Origin: Helicobacter cappadocius
Lineage (GTDB): Bacteria > Campylobacterota > Campylobacteria > Campylobacterales > Helicobacteraceae
DNA length: 64,000 bases
Direction: 5' to 3'
Assembly: GCF_030688855.1 (NCBI RefSeq)
Contig: NZ_JAUYZK010000008.1
Span: forward strand, 30,143-94,142
Shown piece by piece: positions 8,306 to 17,289 of this stretch. The notes beneath the pieces are model-generated. The model ran no database searches, was not told where the DNA came from, and saw only the letters and a list, made by a program, of their open reading frames with translations. How positions within the stretch are numbered: position 1 is the stretch's first letter; each line of letters starts with the position of its first letter. The position numbers and the translations under genes are program-made.

Positions 8306-9676
8306 ATGCAAAAAAGACAACTTTGGTCAAGCCGTCTTACTTATGTCCTCACCGTGGCAGGAGCAACCGTTGGATTTGGAGCGACTTGGCGGTTTCCTTA
8401 TTTGGTTGGAGAAAATGGTGGCGGGGCATATGTATTGGTTTTTATTATCGCTATGATTGTCGTGGGAATCCCGATTATTTTGGTTGAAAATATCATTGGA
8501 AGACGAGCACATATGAATTCTGTTGATGCTTTTGGAGGAGTCACGCAGGGTAGGAAGATCTCAAAATATTGGAAGATTTTCGGCTATATGGGGCTGATAG
8601 GGGCATTTGGAATCCTAGCTTATTATATGGTGCTTGGGGGGTGGGTTATTTCTTATATAGTAAGTATTTTAAGTGGAGGACTTGATCTCTCTAGTGCGAT
8701 TACTAAAAATATCGCTTCAGATTTTTATGATATACATATTGAACATTCTCCTTTAATGGTGGGAATTTTTACATTTATTTTTGTTGTATTGAATTGGGTT
8801 ATTTTATCAAAGGGGATTATTGATGGAATTGAACGATCGATGAAATATTTGATGCCTCTACTTTTTTTATGCCTTTTGGCAATGGTTGTTCGCAATCTCA
8901 CTATGCCTGGTGCTATAGAAGGAGTGAAATTTTATCTCACCCCTGATTTTAGCAAAATCACTCCAAAGCTATTTATTTTGGTTTTGGGACAAGTTTTTTT
9001 CGCACTATCTCTAGGATTTGGAGTGATGATTACTCTCTCATCTTATTTGCATAAAGAAGAAGATATGGTAAAAACCGCTATTATTACGGGGATTTTGAAT
9101 ACTTTTATTGCAATTATGGCAGGTTTTATGATATTTCCTTCACTTTTTAGTTTTGGACTTAGTCCTGATTCAGGTCCATCTCTTGTATTCAAAACTCTTC
9201 CAATTGTTTTTTCACATATGCCTTTTGGAAATTTGTTTGCTGTGGTATTTTTTTTGCTACTTATTACCGCGGCACTCACGACTTCTCTGCCTATCTATGA
9301 AGTGATTATTACAACCCTCACAGAAAAGCTCAAACTCAATAGAAAAAAGGCTATTTCTATCACACTTAGTTTTATATTTATTTTTGGAAATATCCCTTGT
9401 ATTCTTGCTTATGGATATTGGAGAGATATAAAAATAGGAGGAAGAAATATTTTTGATACTTTTGATTTTGTGAGTGGGAATATCTTTTTTGTTCTTACTG
9501 CATTGGGTGCAAGTATTTTTGTAGGCTATGTGCTTGGAAGCGAATCTATAAAAGAACTCAAAAATGGGGCAAAACTACCAGAAAGTGTTATTCGCATTTG
9601 GTTTGCTTATATCAAATACATTATCCCCATTATTATTGTGGCGATTTTTATCAGCGGTTTTTTTATTTCATTCTGA
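8306..9676 (+). CDS. SNF-family Na+-dependent transporter
   Basis: Sodium symporter of the neurotransmitter:sodium symporter (LeuT-like) family, about 456 residues with 11-12 membrane segments. The unwound TM1 signature is plain: 'GATVGFGATWRFPYLVGENGGGAY' is the bacterial counterpart of the GNVWRFPY motif that binds Na+ and substrate (positions ~17-40). The frame opens earlier, but ATG 8306 has the AAAGGA ribosome site and leaves the normal short N-terminus MQKRQLWSS before TM1. Substrate is probably an amino acid; this cannot be read from the sequence. A single copy is seen here, transcribed alone. Confidence 0.9.
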   Translation: MQKRQLWSSRLTYVLTVAGATVGFGATWRFPYLVGENGGGAYVLVFIIAMIVVGIPIILVENIIGRRAHMNSVDAFGGVTQGRKISKYWKIFGYMGLIGAFGILAYYMVLGGWVISYIVSILSGGLDLSSAITKNIASDFYDIHIEHSPLMVGIFTFIFVVLNWVILSKGIIDGIERSMKYLMPLLFLCLLAMVVRNLTMPGAIEGVKFYLTPDFSKITPKLFILVLGQVFFALSLGFGVMITLSSYLHKEEDMVKTAIITGILNTFIAIMAGFMIFPSLFSFGLSPDSGPSLVFKTLPIVFSHMPFGNLFAVVFFLLLITAALTTSLPIYEVIITTLTEKLKLNRKKAISITLSFIFIFGNIPCILAYGYWRDIKIGGRNIFDTFDFVSGNIFFVLTALGASIFVGYVLGSESIKELKNGAKLPESVIRIWFAYIKYIIPIIIVAIFISGFFISF

Positions 9677-9720
9677 GTTTTTTTGTAGTTTTCTCTCTAA
9701 CTCTGTTGTTTGGTAATATG

Positions 9721-9793
9721 CAAAATATTATTTTTAATATTTTTTTAATAAAATGTCAAAATATTATGTTTTAAGAATGATTATAAAATTATC
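9721..9793 (+). promoter_or_regulatory. Repeat-rich promoter of TonB receptor 1
   Basis: The 128-base gap before the receptor contains a direct repeat CAAAATATTAT at 9721-9731 and 9757-9767, an inverted pair TAATATT/AATATTA (9735-9741 and 9760-9766), and an imperfect palindrome GATTATAAAATTATC (9779-9793) abutting the ribosome site. AT-rich dyads like these are typical of Fur or NikR targets in Helicobacter, and TonB receptors are often metal-regulated. The match to either consensus is not good enough to name the regulator. Confidence 0.4.
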
Positions 9794-9804
9794 AGGAAGC
9801 AAAA

Positions 9805-12054
9805 ATGTCTCGTAAAAATCGCTGTATCCTCGTCTTATGCTGCATTGTAATGAGTGGAGTATTTTTATTTGGAGATGATGAAAAGAGTTTTGAGCTTAAC
9901 AAAGTCGTAACAACTTCAAATCGAATGCCTACACTCATGTCAGAAGCTCCTGGAAATGTAAGTGTAATGAATCATAAAGAAATAAAAGATCGCACATCTC
10001 AGCAAATCAGCGATATGATAAGTGTAATGGCAGGAGTAAAGGTAGATAAAGACGCAGGATACAATGGTCGTCCTCAGGTTTATATGCGGGGGATTCCTTA
10101 TGGAACCCTCATTATGCTAGATGGGGTGATTTTAAATGATCTAGAAGGCGAAATGCGTATCATTCAATCTATTTCAAGTATGGATATTGATCATGTAGAG
10201 GTAGTGAGAGGACCTTTTTCGAGTCTGTATGGAACAGGAGGGATTGGTGGAGTTATTAATTTTATTACATCAATGCCTACTAAACTAGAGATGAAGGCAA
10301 CCTTAGGTTATGGGAATGAAATAGTTGATGGGGGAGCAGAGAAAAATCGAACTCGAGGATATTTTAGTATAGGAGATGCGTTTTTAGATAAAAGATTGCG
10401 TCTGAAGGCTAGTTATGGGTTTTCTATGAGTGATGGTTATGCCAGAGTCCCAGCAATCTTAAAAGAACCCTTTGATGTTTCTAGCGGTATCACTGCATAT
10501 GGAAAACCAACAGTCGCAGGAGAGAATGTCGGCAAACTTGGACGTAGTGGCTATCTTACGAACAATGGACACATCAAAGCAGAGTATGATTGGGGAGATA
10601 ATGATACCACAAGCGTTTCTTTCAATATCTCCACAATCAATGAAAATCAAAATTCTACACAAACAAATTTAAGAAACTCTATTTTTCAGCCTGTATATGG
10701 AGGTTATACTGATAGTGCTAAAACCAGCTTTTATAGTCCTTTTTATGGAATTGGTTGGTCGGGATTTCGCTTTGAACAAAACTATCTTGCATCAATTTCA
10801 CACAAACATTATTTCAATGATAATTCCTCTTTGACTACTACTATTTCGAGTGTGGATTTGATTTCGCATTTTAGCGATGGAGACAATTCCAATCCAAAAA
10901 CAAGTATATTTGGCGGACCGGGCAAATCGCTAGATAATTCCGCAACAAGTAATTATTTAGATATAGTATATCAAAACAAACTCACTGATAAACATACCTT
11001 AATGATAGGTTTTCAAGCTAGATATATGGAAGCTTCAAATGAACGTCATACGATCGGAGATTGGACACGTAGAGATTTTTGGAATGACTATACTGGTCTT
11101 TATGGACAGGACAATAGTAGTGCTTACACTATTGCTCTATGGACACAATTTACTAGCAAATGGAGTGATGTATTTAGCACAAATATGGGTTTGAGATTAG
11201 ATTATTGGCAGACATTTGATATGAGCACTTTAGATACCACTGATGTTTATAATCCAAGCAAAGAAATATTCCCAGATACAAAAAAATTCTTTCCCTCTCC
11301 AAAGTTTGCATTTAATTATCAGCCTTTCAGTTATGCTGTCTTGAAGGGGTCAATAGGACTAGCTTTCAGGGCACCAAATACTAGAGAGATGTACGCTCAC
11401 GCACATAGTGGGGACTATCAAGAGAATAACCCCTTTCTCTCTCCGGAGTATGGGCTTGAATTTGACATAGGATTAGAGCAGGGAAATTCCTACGGCGGAT
11501 TATTTAAGGCTTATTATTATCAAACTGAAATGTTCAACGCTATTTACAAAAATGGTTCAGGTTCTATTGATGATCCTTATCAAAATATCAATGGTGGGCA
11601 CGAAAGGATCAATGGAGTAGAATTAGAATTTGATCAAAAAATTTACAAGGATTTGTCAATTTCAGCAAATTACACCTACACAAATGCAAAAATCATCAGA
11701 AATGATGCCCAGCCCAAATATAATGGTCACTATATCGCACAAATACCTCCACATATGGGGCATTTAGCACTGCTTTATGGAGGAGAAGATAAGATTGGCT
11801 TCTTTGGTTCTTTGCAGTTAAACGCTCAATCAGGAGCATTTACAAGTCTTGATAATAAAGCAACAGATAAAACGCAAAAGACCTTTGGTTCTATCAATCC
11901 ACATGTAAGTTTTGATGCAAAAATCGGCTATGAATTCCATAACAAAACATCTCTTTCTTTGAGTTTTTTAAATTTTACAAATGCTCAATATTATGATTAT
12001 TATAAAGCACCCGGAGCCTCATTTTATGTTCAAATAGGTAGTAAGTTTTTCTAA
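9805..12054 (+). CDS. TonB-dependent outer membrane receptor (copy 1)
   Basis: Outer membrane gated channel for a chelated metal or similar ligand, energised by TonB-ExbB-ExbD. 749 residues: signal peptide (1-~24), TonB-box region near residues 30-40 (LNKVVTTSNR), a plug domain with 'APGNVSVM', 'VYMRGIPYGTLIMLDGV' and 'HVEVVRGPFSSLYGTGGIGGVINFIT' signatures, then a 22-strand barrel ending in Phe (GSKFF). ATG 9805 follows AGGAAG. It is clearly paralogous to the receptor at 18954, sharing plug motifs almost word for word. The ligand is unknown; iron, nickel or cobalamin are all possible. Confidence 0.93.
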   Translation: MSRKNRCILVLCCIVMSGVFLFGDDEKSFELNKVVTTSNRMPTLMSEAPGNVSVMNHKEIKDRTSQQISDMISVMAGVKVDKDAGYNGRPQVYMRGIPYGTLIMLDGVILNDLEGEMRIIQSISSMDIDHVEVVRGPFSSLYGTGGIGGVINFITSMPTKLEMKATLGYGNEIVDGGAEKNRTRGYFSIGDAFLDKRLRLKASYGFSMSDGYARVPAILKEPFDVSSGITAYGKPTVAGENVGKLGRSGYLTNNGHIKAEYDWGDNDTTSVSFNISTINENQNSTQTNLRNSIFQPVYGGYTDSAKTSFYSPFYGIGWSGFRFEQNYLASISHKHYFNDNSSLTTTISSVDLISHFSDGDNSNPKTSIFGGPGKSLDNSATSNYLDIVYQNKLTDKHTLMIGFQARYMEASNERHTIGDWTRRDFWNDYTGLYGQDNSSAYTIALWTQFTSKWSDVFSTNMGLRLDYWQTFDMSTLDTTDVYNPSKEIFPDTKKFFPSPKFAFNYQPFSYAVLKGSIGLAFRAPNTREMYAHAHSGDYQENNPFLSPEYGLEFDIGLEQGNSYGGLFKAYYYQTEMFNAIYKNGSGSIDDPYQNINGGHERINGVELEFDQKIYKDLSISANYTYTNAKIIRNDAQPKYNGHYIAQIPPHMGHLALLYGGEDKIGFFGSLQLNAQSGAFTSLDNKATDKTQKTFGSINPHVSFDAKIGYEFHNKTSLSLSFLNFTNAQYYDYYKAPGASFYVQIGSKFF

Positions 12055-12175
12055 ATCAAAAATAGCTTTTCAAAAGCTTATGTATCCATGATGATTTTGT
12101 AGTAAAAAATCCAAATCAACATAGATTGGAAGTTCTTTTAATGAAGTGATTTTTATAGATCAAAGAGAAGTTAAA

Positions 12176-12206
12176 AAGGGGTACTTCAATTTCTTTGATA
12201 CCCCTT
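12176..12206 (-). terminator. Terminator of the autotransporter gene
   Basis: AAGGGGTA and TACCCCTT form an 8-bp stem; read on the minus strand the second arm is followed by TTTTT. It lies 16 bases beyond the autotransporter stop codon, in the convergent gap with TonB receptor 1. Confidence 0.75.
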
Positions 12207-12221
12207 AAGTGGAAGGAGATA

Positions 12222-14469
12222 TTAAAACACATATCTCCCGCCGAAATTCAGCATACCATATTGACTGAGATTTCCTAGTTTTGTCCCTACAGAAATATTT
12301 AAATACATATTTTGACTAGCTTGCCACTCTCCGCCAACTTTCAAAATAAAAGCGTGTTCAATACTAGAATTTTTATCAAACTCACTCACGCTTTGGGTTA
12401 GAGTTGTATCATAGACTCTTGTCTGCATTTGTTGTGTGTTGTCTAGCAATACTCCTTCATAAAATCCTGGAGAGATATAAAAATATGACTCGTTATCATT
12501 GAAATATTTTCGAATCTCTAATCCTGCATTAAAGGCTATGAAGTTAGTCTGAAAATCTCCAAAGCCTACACTCACATCTTGATCTTTGGCATTCATTCCA
12601 AGTGAATAACCATAGTTGTAATTCACTCCGATAAAAGGCTTAGAAAACCACCCCTTGCTCAAGGAAAAAACATAACCATAGGTCAAATCTAAATGCGTCT
12701 GAAAAGATAAATAATTATCTTGTAAGTTAGTTTGCAATAAGGCATCTTGAAAAGAGAGCATATTAAACCCGATATTCTCTCCTAAGGTGAGATCAATCTC
12801 ATTGTTCCCTAAGAAAAACCGACTATAAAATCCGATATCTCCATTATGGGAGCTATTTTTAGAATCTAAATTGGCTATGGCATCGCTTGTATAAGCATAG
12901 CTTCCATATACACCTAAAATCATATTTTTCACCCAAGCATCATAGCCAAAACTAAGAGTTGCTGAAGCGGTATTTACAGATTTTGAATTCCCTAGTATGG
13001 TACCGATATTTCCCCAAACATTGTTTTTATGATTCCATCTAAGATAATCATAAGCATAGATGCTCTTAGAGAGAAAACTCTCATTACTTGCATCTGTTCT
13101 TGTGCGGGTAGTGTTTGAATTAGAAGTATTGGCAGCTAGAACCATCGCTGAAGAAGAACTAATTTCATTGGTAATATCTGTATTGTCTGCTAAAGGTTTG
13201 TTTTTGATACTCTCAATCCATTGGGCAAATCTCTCATCTTGTCTATGAGGATTAGAAAGTTTAGCTAATCTTGAGTTGGTAGCCAAAGAAGAAGCAAAAT
13301 TGAGTTTATTCATATTTGAAGATACACCTATTGTGAGCTTGGAGATAGCTTGTTGTTCTTTGTGGATTTGATTGAACGCAGTTTGTTGCATTTGATACAG
13401 GGCTAATACGATTTCTCCATAACCCATTAGCTGATCATTTATCTCTTGATATTTTTTTCTTGCTTCATCAAGTTCATCTGAAGGATTTCCATCTGAAGGT
13501 TTCAGGGAGTTTTGAAGTTGCTTAACAAGAGTTTGGATTTGATTCAAAGAGTCTTGGTAAGCCTGTTTTTTTCCTGATGTGAGATTTACGTTTGCTAGAT
13601 CGGATGCATTAGTGTTGGTAGTACTAATAAGATTTGTTAGATCGTTTAGTTTATCATTTAAACCGTTTATATTACCTTGTGCACCATTATAGGCTTTAAT
13701 ATCGTTTTTGAGATCGCTACCAATGCTATTTATTTCATTGAAGCCATATTTTTTGCCATTAATCCAAAATTGCCAATTCCCAGACCAAGAACCATCTACA
13801 GCCTTTATACTATTAAGAACATTTTGGAGGCCATTGAGATAGACTTGATAATCATTGACATTTGATTTTAACGCAGAAATTTTAGAAGAGATGTCGCTAA
13901 AAGTTTTATCTAGAGCTTGTTTTTTGGAAGCAAGTGCTGAATCATTATTCGTATTGATATTAATTTGTAAGCTATTAGTAACTGATTGGAGTTTATTAAT
14001 CATAGACTGCGTGGTAGAAACATCTAAAGAAGTGGTGTAGTTACTAAAGGCATCTTTGAGGTTTTTTAAGGCTTGAGATTGATTTTCTTGCAATTGACTT
14101 AATTTTGAAAATGCCTCATTTGGAGAGAAGCTAATGGCATTTTGAAGATTGATTTGAGGTAGATTGTTGTTAGAATTATTTAAAACAAGCTGAAGTACAG
14201 ACCACTGTTCAGGATGTTGTATCAAATCTACGCCAGTGTATTTGTAAACGTTTTTGACAAGAGAGTTTAAAGTAAGTCCAATACCAACCCCAATGGCACC
14301 AATACCCTCACCAGTAAAACCAGAAATATCGTTATTGACTGCTTGTTTGATATTTTTAATATCATTTTCAGTCAAATTAATTAAATCTTTAGCCTTTGCT
14401 GATACCCCCCCCCCCAAGAGCTAAAAGCAAAAAAGAAGTCATGCATTTCTTGAGTACATTTTTTTTCAT
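12222..14469 (-). CDS. VacA-type autotransporter, phase-variable, OFF in this sequence
   Basis: Type Va autotransporter. The C-terminal ~280 residues form a VacA-family beta-barrel (VWGNIGTILGN..., NGDIGFYSRFF, ending GRYVF). The ~430-residue passenger is helical and Asn/Gln/Ser-rich, not the long beta-helix of VacA. The main frame is open only to 14417, where it would need a TTG inside the tract. Upstream, ATG 14469 has a good AAGGA site and encodes MKKNVLKKCMTSFLLLAL, a clear signal peptide, which runs into an 11-base G tract (minus strand; 14405-14415) and then hits TAA within five codons. Ten or thirteen Gs would join the frames and give a cleavage site near VSAKA. The gene is thus read as switched OFF. 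Confidence 0.85.
14405..14415. repeat. Homopolymeric C11/G11 tract (contingency locus)
   Basis: Eleven consecutive C on the plus strand, inside the signal-peptide coding part of the autotransporter. Slippage by one base would restore the frame. Such poly-G/C tracts in outer-surface genes are the standard mechanism of phase variation in Helicobacter and Campylobacter. Confidence 0.95.
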
Positions 14470-14796
14470 TCAGAGTCCTTTATTTTGATTTTAAAATTCC
14501 TATTTTTTATTGTAGTATTTTTTTATTAAGATTTCGTTTAGATTAGATGGTTTATTTTTAATATTTTTGCATTTTTGTGATTTAAAATCCTATAGGATGC
14601 AAACCTGTGAAGGCTTGTGTATTAGGCAGATTAAGATTTTATCTCGAATCCTTTTTTGCTAGGAAGAAGGTAGACATATGAGCAGTGATTTATAAATGAT
14701 TTATAAATCAAAATTATTTATTATAAATATTTATTTTATAAAAATTATATTTATTTAGATATAATAATTCTTATCTAAAACTAAAGGATAAAATAA
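14470..14796. promoter_or_regulatory. Divergent intergenic region autotransporter / peroxidase
   Basis: Very AT-rich 327-base gap. For the minus strand, TACAAT at 14514-14509 is a likely -10 for the autotransporter, about 40 bases from its ATG. For the plus strand, TATAAT at 14760-14765 is a -10 for the peroxidase gene. Between them lies an 11-base tandem repeat TGATTTATAAA (14686-14696 and 14697-14707), which also forms the dyad TGATTTATAAATCA, a plausible operator. No gene is seen. Confidence 0.55.
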
Positions 14797-15738
14797 ATGA
14801 AATATATATTTTTAATACAAGCATTACTTGTAAGTATTGTTTTTGCAACTGAATCTATCACCCCTACACAGACGGCGGATTTTTTCTACCATAAATTTGG
14901 GGACAAAGCTGATCCACATAGAAAAGTCAATCACACAAAGGGTTTTTGTGTAAGTGGTGAATTTTTACCACGTAAAGATATTAGAGAGTTTGTAAAAGTT
15001 CCTCTTCTTTATACTAAATCAGAAGTTTTAGCTAGATATTCTATCGGTGGAGGTAATCCAAAAGCAAGTGATAAATCTAGTGCTCATGGATTTGCCTTGA
15101 AGCTCAAGAATGGAAAACAAGAATGGGATTTTGCTACTCTTAATAGTGTCATCAATTCAGGAAAAACCCCTGATGTGATTGTAAAATTTTTGGAGGTCAT
15201 CGGAGATCCTACAAAGAAAAAAGAACTTCAAGAGCTTATAAAAAAATACCCAAGCGTCAAAAGAGCGATGGATTATGGAGATACTATAGGTGTTCCTGTA
15301 AGTTTGGCAAATGTGCAATTCAATACACAGCATGTTTATAGGGTTTCTGATTCTGATGGTAAGCTAATGAATGCAAAAATAATATTCGTTCCTCAAGCAG
15401 GGATTATTGAACTCTCTGAAAAAGAAGCTAAAAAGGTGGGGGATGATTTCTTAGAAAAAAGACTTGAGGCTGACCTAAAAAAAGGTAGTGTAAATTATTA
15501 TATGTATTTAGTCCTAGCAAACCCAAAAGATCCTGTAGATGATATCAGTGCGGCTTGGGAAAATACAAATAAAAAAATATTTTTAGGCACACTTGAACTA
15601 AAAACCTTCAAGGGCAATAGTTGCAATACAGATTTGTTTTTACCCGGAATGCTTCCAAATGGCGTACAAGCACCAGTAGATAGTGTATTTGAATTTAGAA
15701 ATCAAACCTATAGCATTACTCATCAAAGAAGAGAGTAG
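14797..15738 (+). CDS. Periplasmic catalase-related heme peroxidase
   Basis: Short catalase-fold heme protein (313 residues against ~500 for true catalase), of the SrpA type and like the catalase-like protein HP0485 of H. pylori. A signal peptide (1-17, ending FAT) puts it in the periplasm. The distal histidine lies in VNHTKGFCVSGEF (H46) and the proximal heme ligand is in the RNQTY motif (R301, Y305) close to the C-terminus. The N-terminal arm and C-terminal helical domain of catalases are absent. Likely peroxidase with organic donors rather than a fast catalase. ATG follows AAAGGAT; promoter -10 at 14760. Confidence 0.88.
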   Translation: MKYIFLIQALLVSIVFATESITPTQTADFFYHKFGDKADPHRKVNHTKGFCVSGEFLPRKDIREFVKVPLLYTKSEVLARYSIGGGNPKASDKSSAHGFALKLKNGKQEWDFATLNSVINSGKTPDVIVKFLEVIGDPTKKKELQELIKKYPSVKRAMDYGDTIGVPVSLANVQFNTQHVYRVSDSDGKLMNAKIIFVPQAGIIELSEKEAKKVGDDFLEKRLEADLKKGSVNYYMYLVLANPKDPVDDISAAWENTNKKIFLGTLELKTFKGNSCNTDLFLPGMLPNGVQAPVDSVFEFRNQTYSITHQRRE

Positions 15739-15751
15739 AAAATACTTAAGG

Positions 15752-15769
15752 AGGGCGAGATGCCCTTTT
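15752..15769 (+). terminator. Terminator after peroxidase gene
   Basis: AGGGC-GAGAT-GCCCT stem followed by TTT, 13 bases after the stop; it may also act for the convergent sdaA transcript. Confidence 0.55.
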
Positions 15770-15795
15770 AATCTTTTGATTTTTGCAATTTCTTA

Positions 15796-17160
15796 CTAAC
15801 AGAGGCTAGAGAGCGTTGTTGCTAATCCTCCAAGTGAAGTCTCTTTGTATTTGAGATTCATATCTTTACCTGTGTTATACATCGTGAGGATGACCTCATC
15901 AAGCGTTACTTTTGGAGTACTTTTGCGACTCATCGCCATTCTAGCTGCCATAATTGCTTTGATAGCTCCAAAGGCATTTCTCTCAATGCATGGAATCTGA
16001 ACAAGACCACCTACTGGATCGCAGGTAAGTCCTAGATGATGCTCCATCGCACTTTCAGCAGCATTTGAGGAAACAAAGGCATCTGCTCCAAGTACTGAAG
16101 CCATCGCCGCTGCTGCCATTGAACTAGCAACTCCAATCTCAGCTTGGCATCCAGCTTCTGCTCCACTAATACTTGCATTTTTCTTATATAGTGATCCTAT
16201 CAACATTCCTACAAGAAGGAATTCTATTGCCTTTTGGTCATTAAAGCCTAGTGTATGGTTTTTTAGATACAACATTACGGCTGGATTAACCGCACAAGCC
16301 CCATTTGTAGGAGCGGTCACAACCTTTGCTCCACTAGCATTTTCTTCAGCAATTGCGATGGCATATAAAGAGATAAAATCGATGATTCCAAGCGGATCTG
16401 CTGTGGGCTGAATTCTGTTAAAAAGACCAGGTGCTCGGCGATTGAGCTTTAGGTTACCTGGTAGAGTATTTTCTTGTGGTTTGATGCCGTTGTTATAGAC
16501 TTCCTGCATAGTCTGCCAGATTTCTAGGCAATAATTATGTATAAACTCTAGGCTATTGAATTGTAATTCATACTCTAGCGAAGCTTGAATTAGATTTTTG
16601 CCTTCTTTGCGACAAAACTCAAGAATATCTTTTGAGTGATTGAAAACAAGCTTATTGTCTGTGAATTCTTCTTGTATGCCATTTTCTTTTATATCTTGGA
16701 GTTCTTGAGCTGTTTTTACAAATCCTCCACCGATGGAATAATAAGTTTCTTCACTGACTATATTTCCTGCTTTATCAAGTGCTTTTAAAACCAAACCGTT
16801 TTCATGTAAGAGTAAGAATTGTTTTGAAAAGATCAAATCTCTTTGATAATCAAAGTTTATTTCTTTCTTGCCACATAGGTTTATTTTTTTATCTCGAAGT
16901 GCTTTTTCTATAATACTTTGTTGAGTGGAAGTATCAAGATTTTTTGCTTCTATGTTGTTAAGCCCCCAAATGATAGCTTTATCGCTTAGGTGTCCTTTGC
17001 CTGTAAGTGAGAGCGAACCATAGAAATAGATTTGAATTTTTTCTATTATGTTTAGTTGATGGGAAATTTTTTCACAAAACAAATTTCCAGCTAACATAGG
17101 TCCTAAAGTGTGAGAAGAAGATGGGCCAACGCCTATTTTAAATATATTGAGGTTGCTCAT
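15796..17160 (-). CDS. sdaA: L-serine dehydratase, iron-sulfur type
   Basis: Deaminates L-serine to pyruvate and ammonia using an oxygen-sensitive 4Fe-4S cluster. 454 residues, single-chain form with the beta domain (GVGPSSSHTLGPMLAG, residues ~11-26) followed by the alpha domain. Cluster cysteines are visible in SGAEAGCQAEIG, LTCDPVGG and QIPCIERN. It diverges from sdaC1 over a 129-base shared promoter region, and the pair makes a serine uptake and degradation unit; in H. pylori the two genes are also adjacent. Serine is a favoured carbon source for this group. Confidence 0.96.
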   Translation of the reverse strand: MSNLNIFKIGVGPSSSHTLGPMLAGNLFCEKISHQLNIIEKIQIYFYGSLSLTGKGHLSDKAIIWGLNNIEAKNLDTSTQQSIIEKALRDKKINLCGKKEINFDYQRDLIFSKQFLLLHENGLVLKALDKAGNIVSEETYYSIGGGFVKTAQELQDIKENGIQEEFTDNKLVFNHSKDILEFCRKEGKNLIQASLEYELQFNSLEFIHNYCLEIWQTMQEVYNNGIKPQENTLPGNLKLNRRAPGLFNRIQPTADPLGIIDFISLYAIAIAEENASGAKVVTAPTNGACAVNPAVMLYLKNHTLGFNDQKAIEFLLVGMLIGSLYKKNASISGAEAGCQAEIGVASSMAAAAMASVLGADAFVSSNAAESAMEHHLGLTCDPVGGLVQIPCIERNAFGAIKAIMAARMAMSRKSTPKVTLDEVILTMYNTGKDMNLKYKETSLGGLATTLSSLC

Positions 17161-17228
17161 AATGTTGCCTTAAATGGGATTTGGAATTATATATCAAATT
17201 TTGAATAAAAATCTAAAGTATATTTGAA

Positions 17229-17251
17229 ACAAAAGTATTGTTTTGTATAAT
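17229..17251 (+). promoter_or_regulatory. sdaC1 promoter with small dyad
   Basis: TATAAT at 17246-17251 lies 38 bases before the sdaC1 start. The dyad ACAAAA-GTATTG-TTTTGT (17229-17246) overlaps its upstream edge and could bind a regulator. Confidence 0.45.
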
Positions 17252-17289
17252 AATAATGTTTCTAAACTAAACAAAAAAGAGGATAGATG

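Noticed and set aside
9246..9255. T8 run in the SNF transporter gene
   Set aside because: The frame is intact and nothing suggests an alternate product.
9726..9753. NikR box before TonB receptor 1
   Set aside because: TATTATT and AATAAAA are 14 bases apart, not the 11-13 of the known site, and the second half is a poor match.
12060..12080. Terminator after TonB receptor 1
   Set aside because: AGCTT/AAGCT is only a 5-bp stem with no T run on the plus strand.
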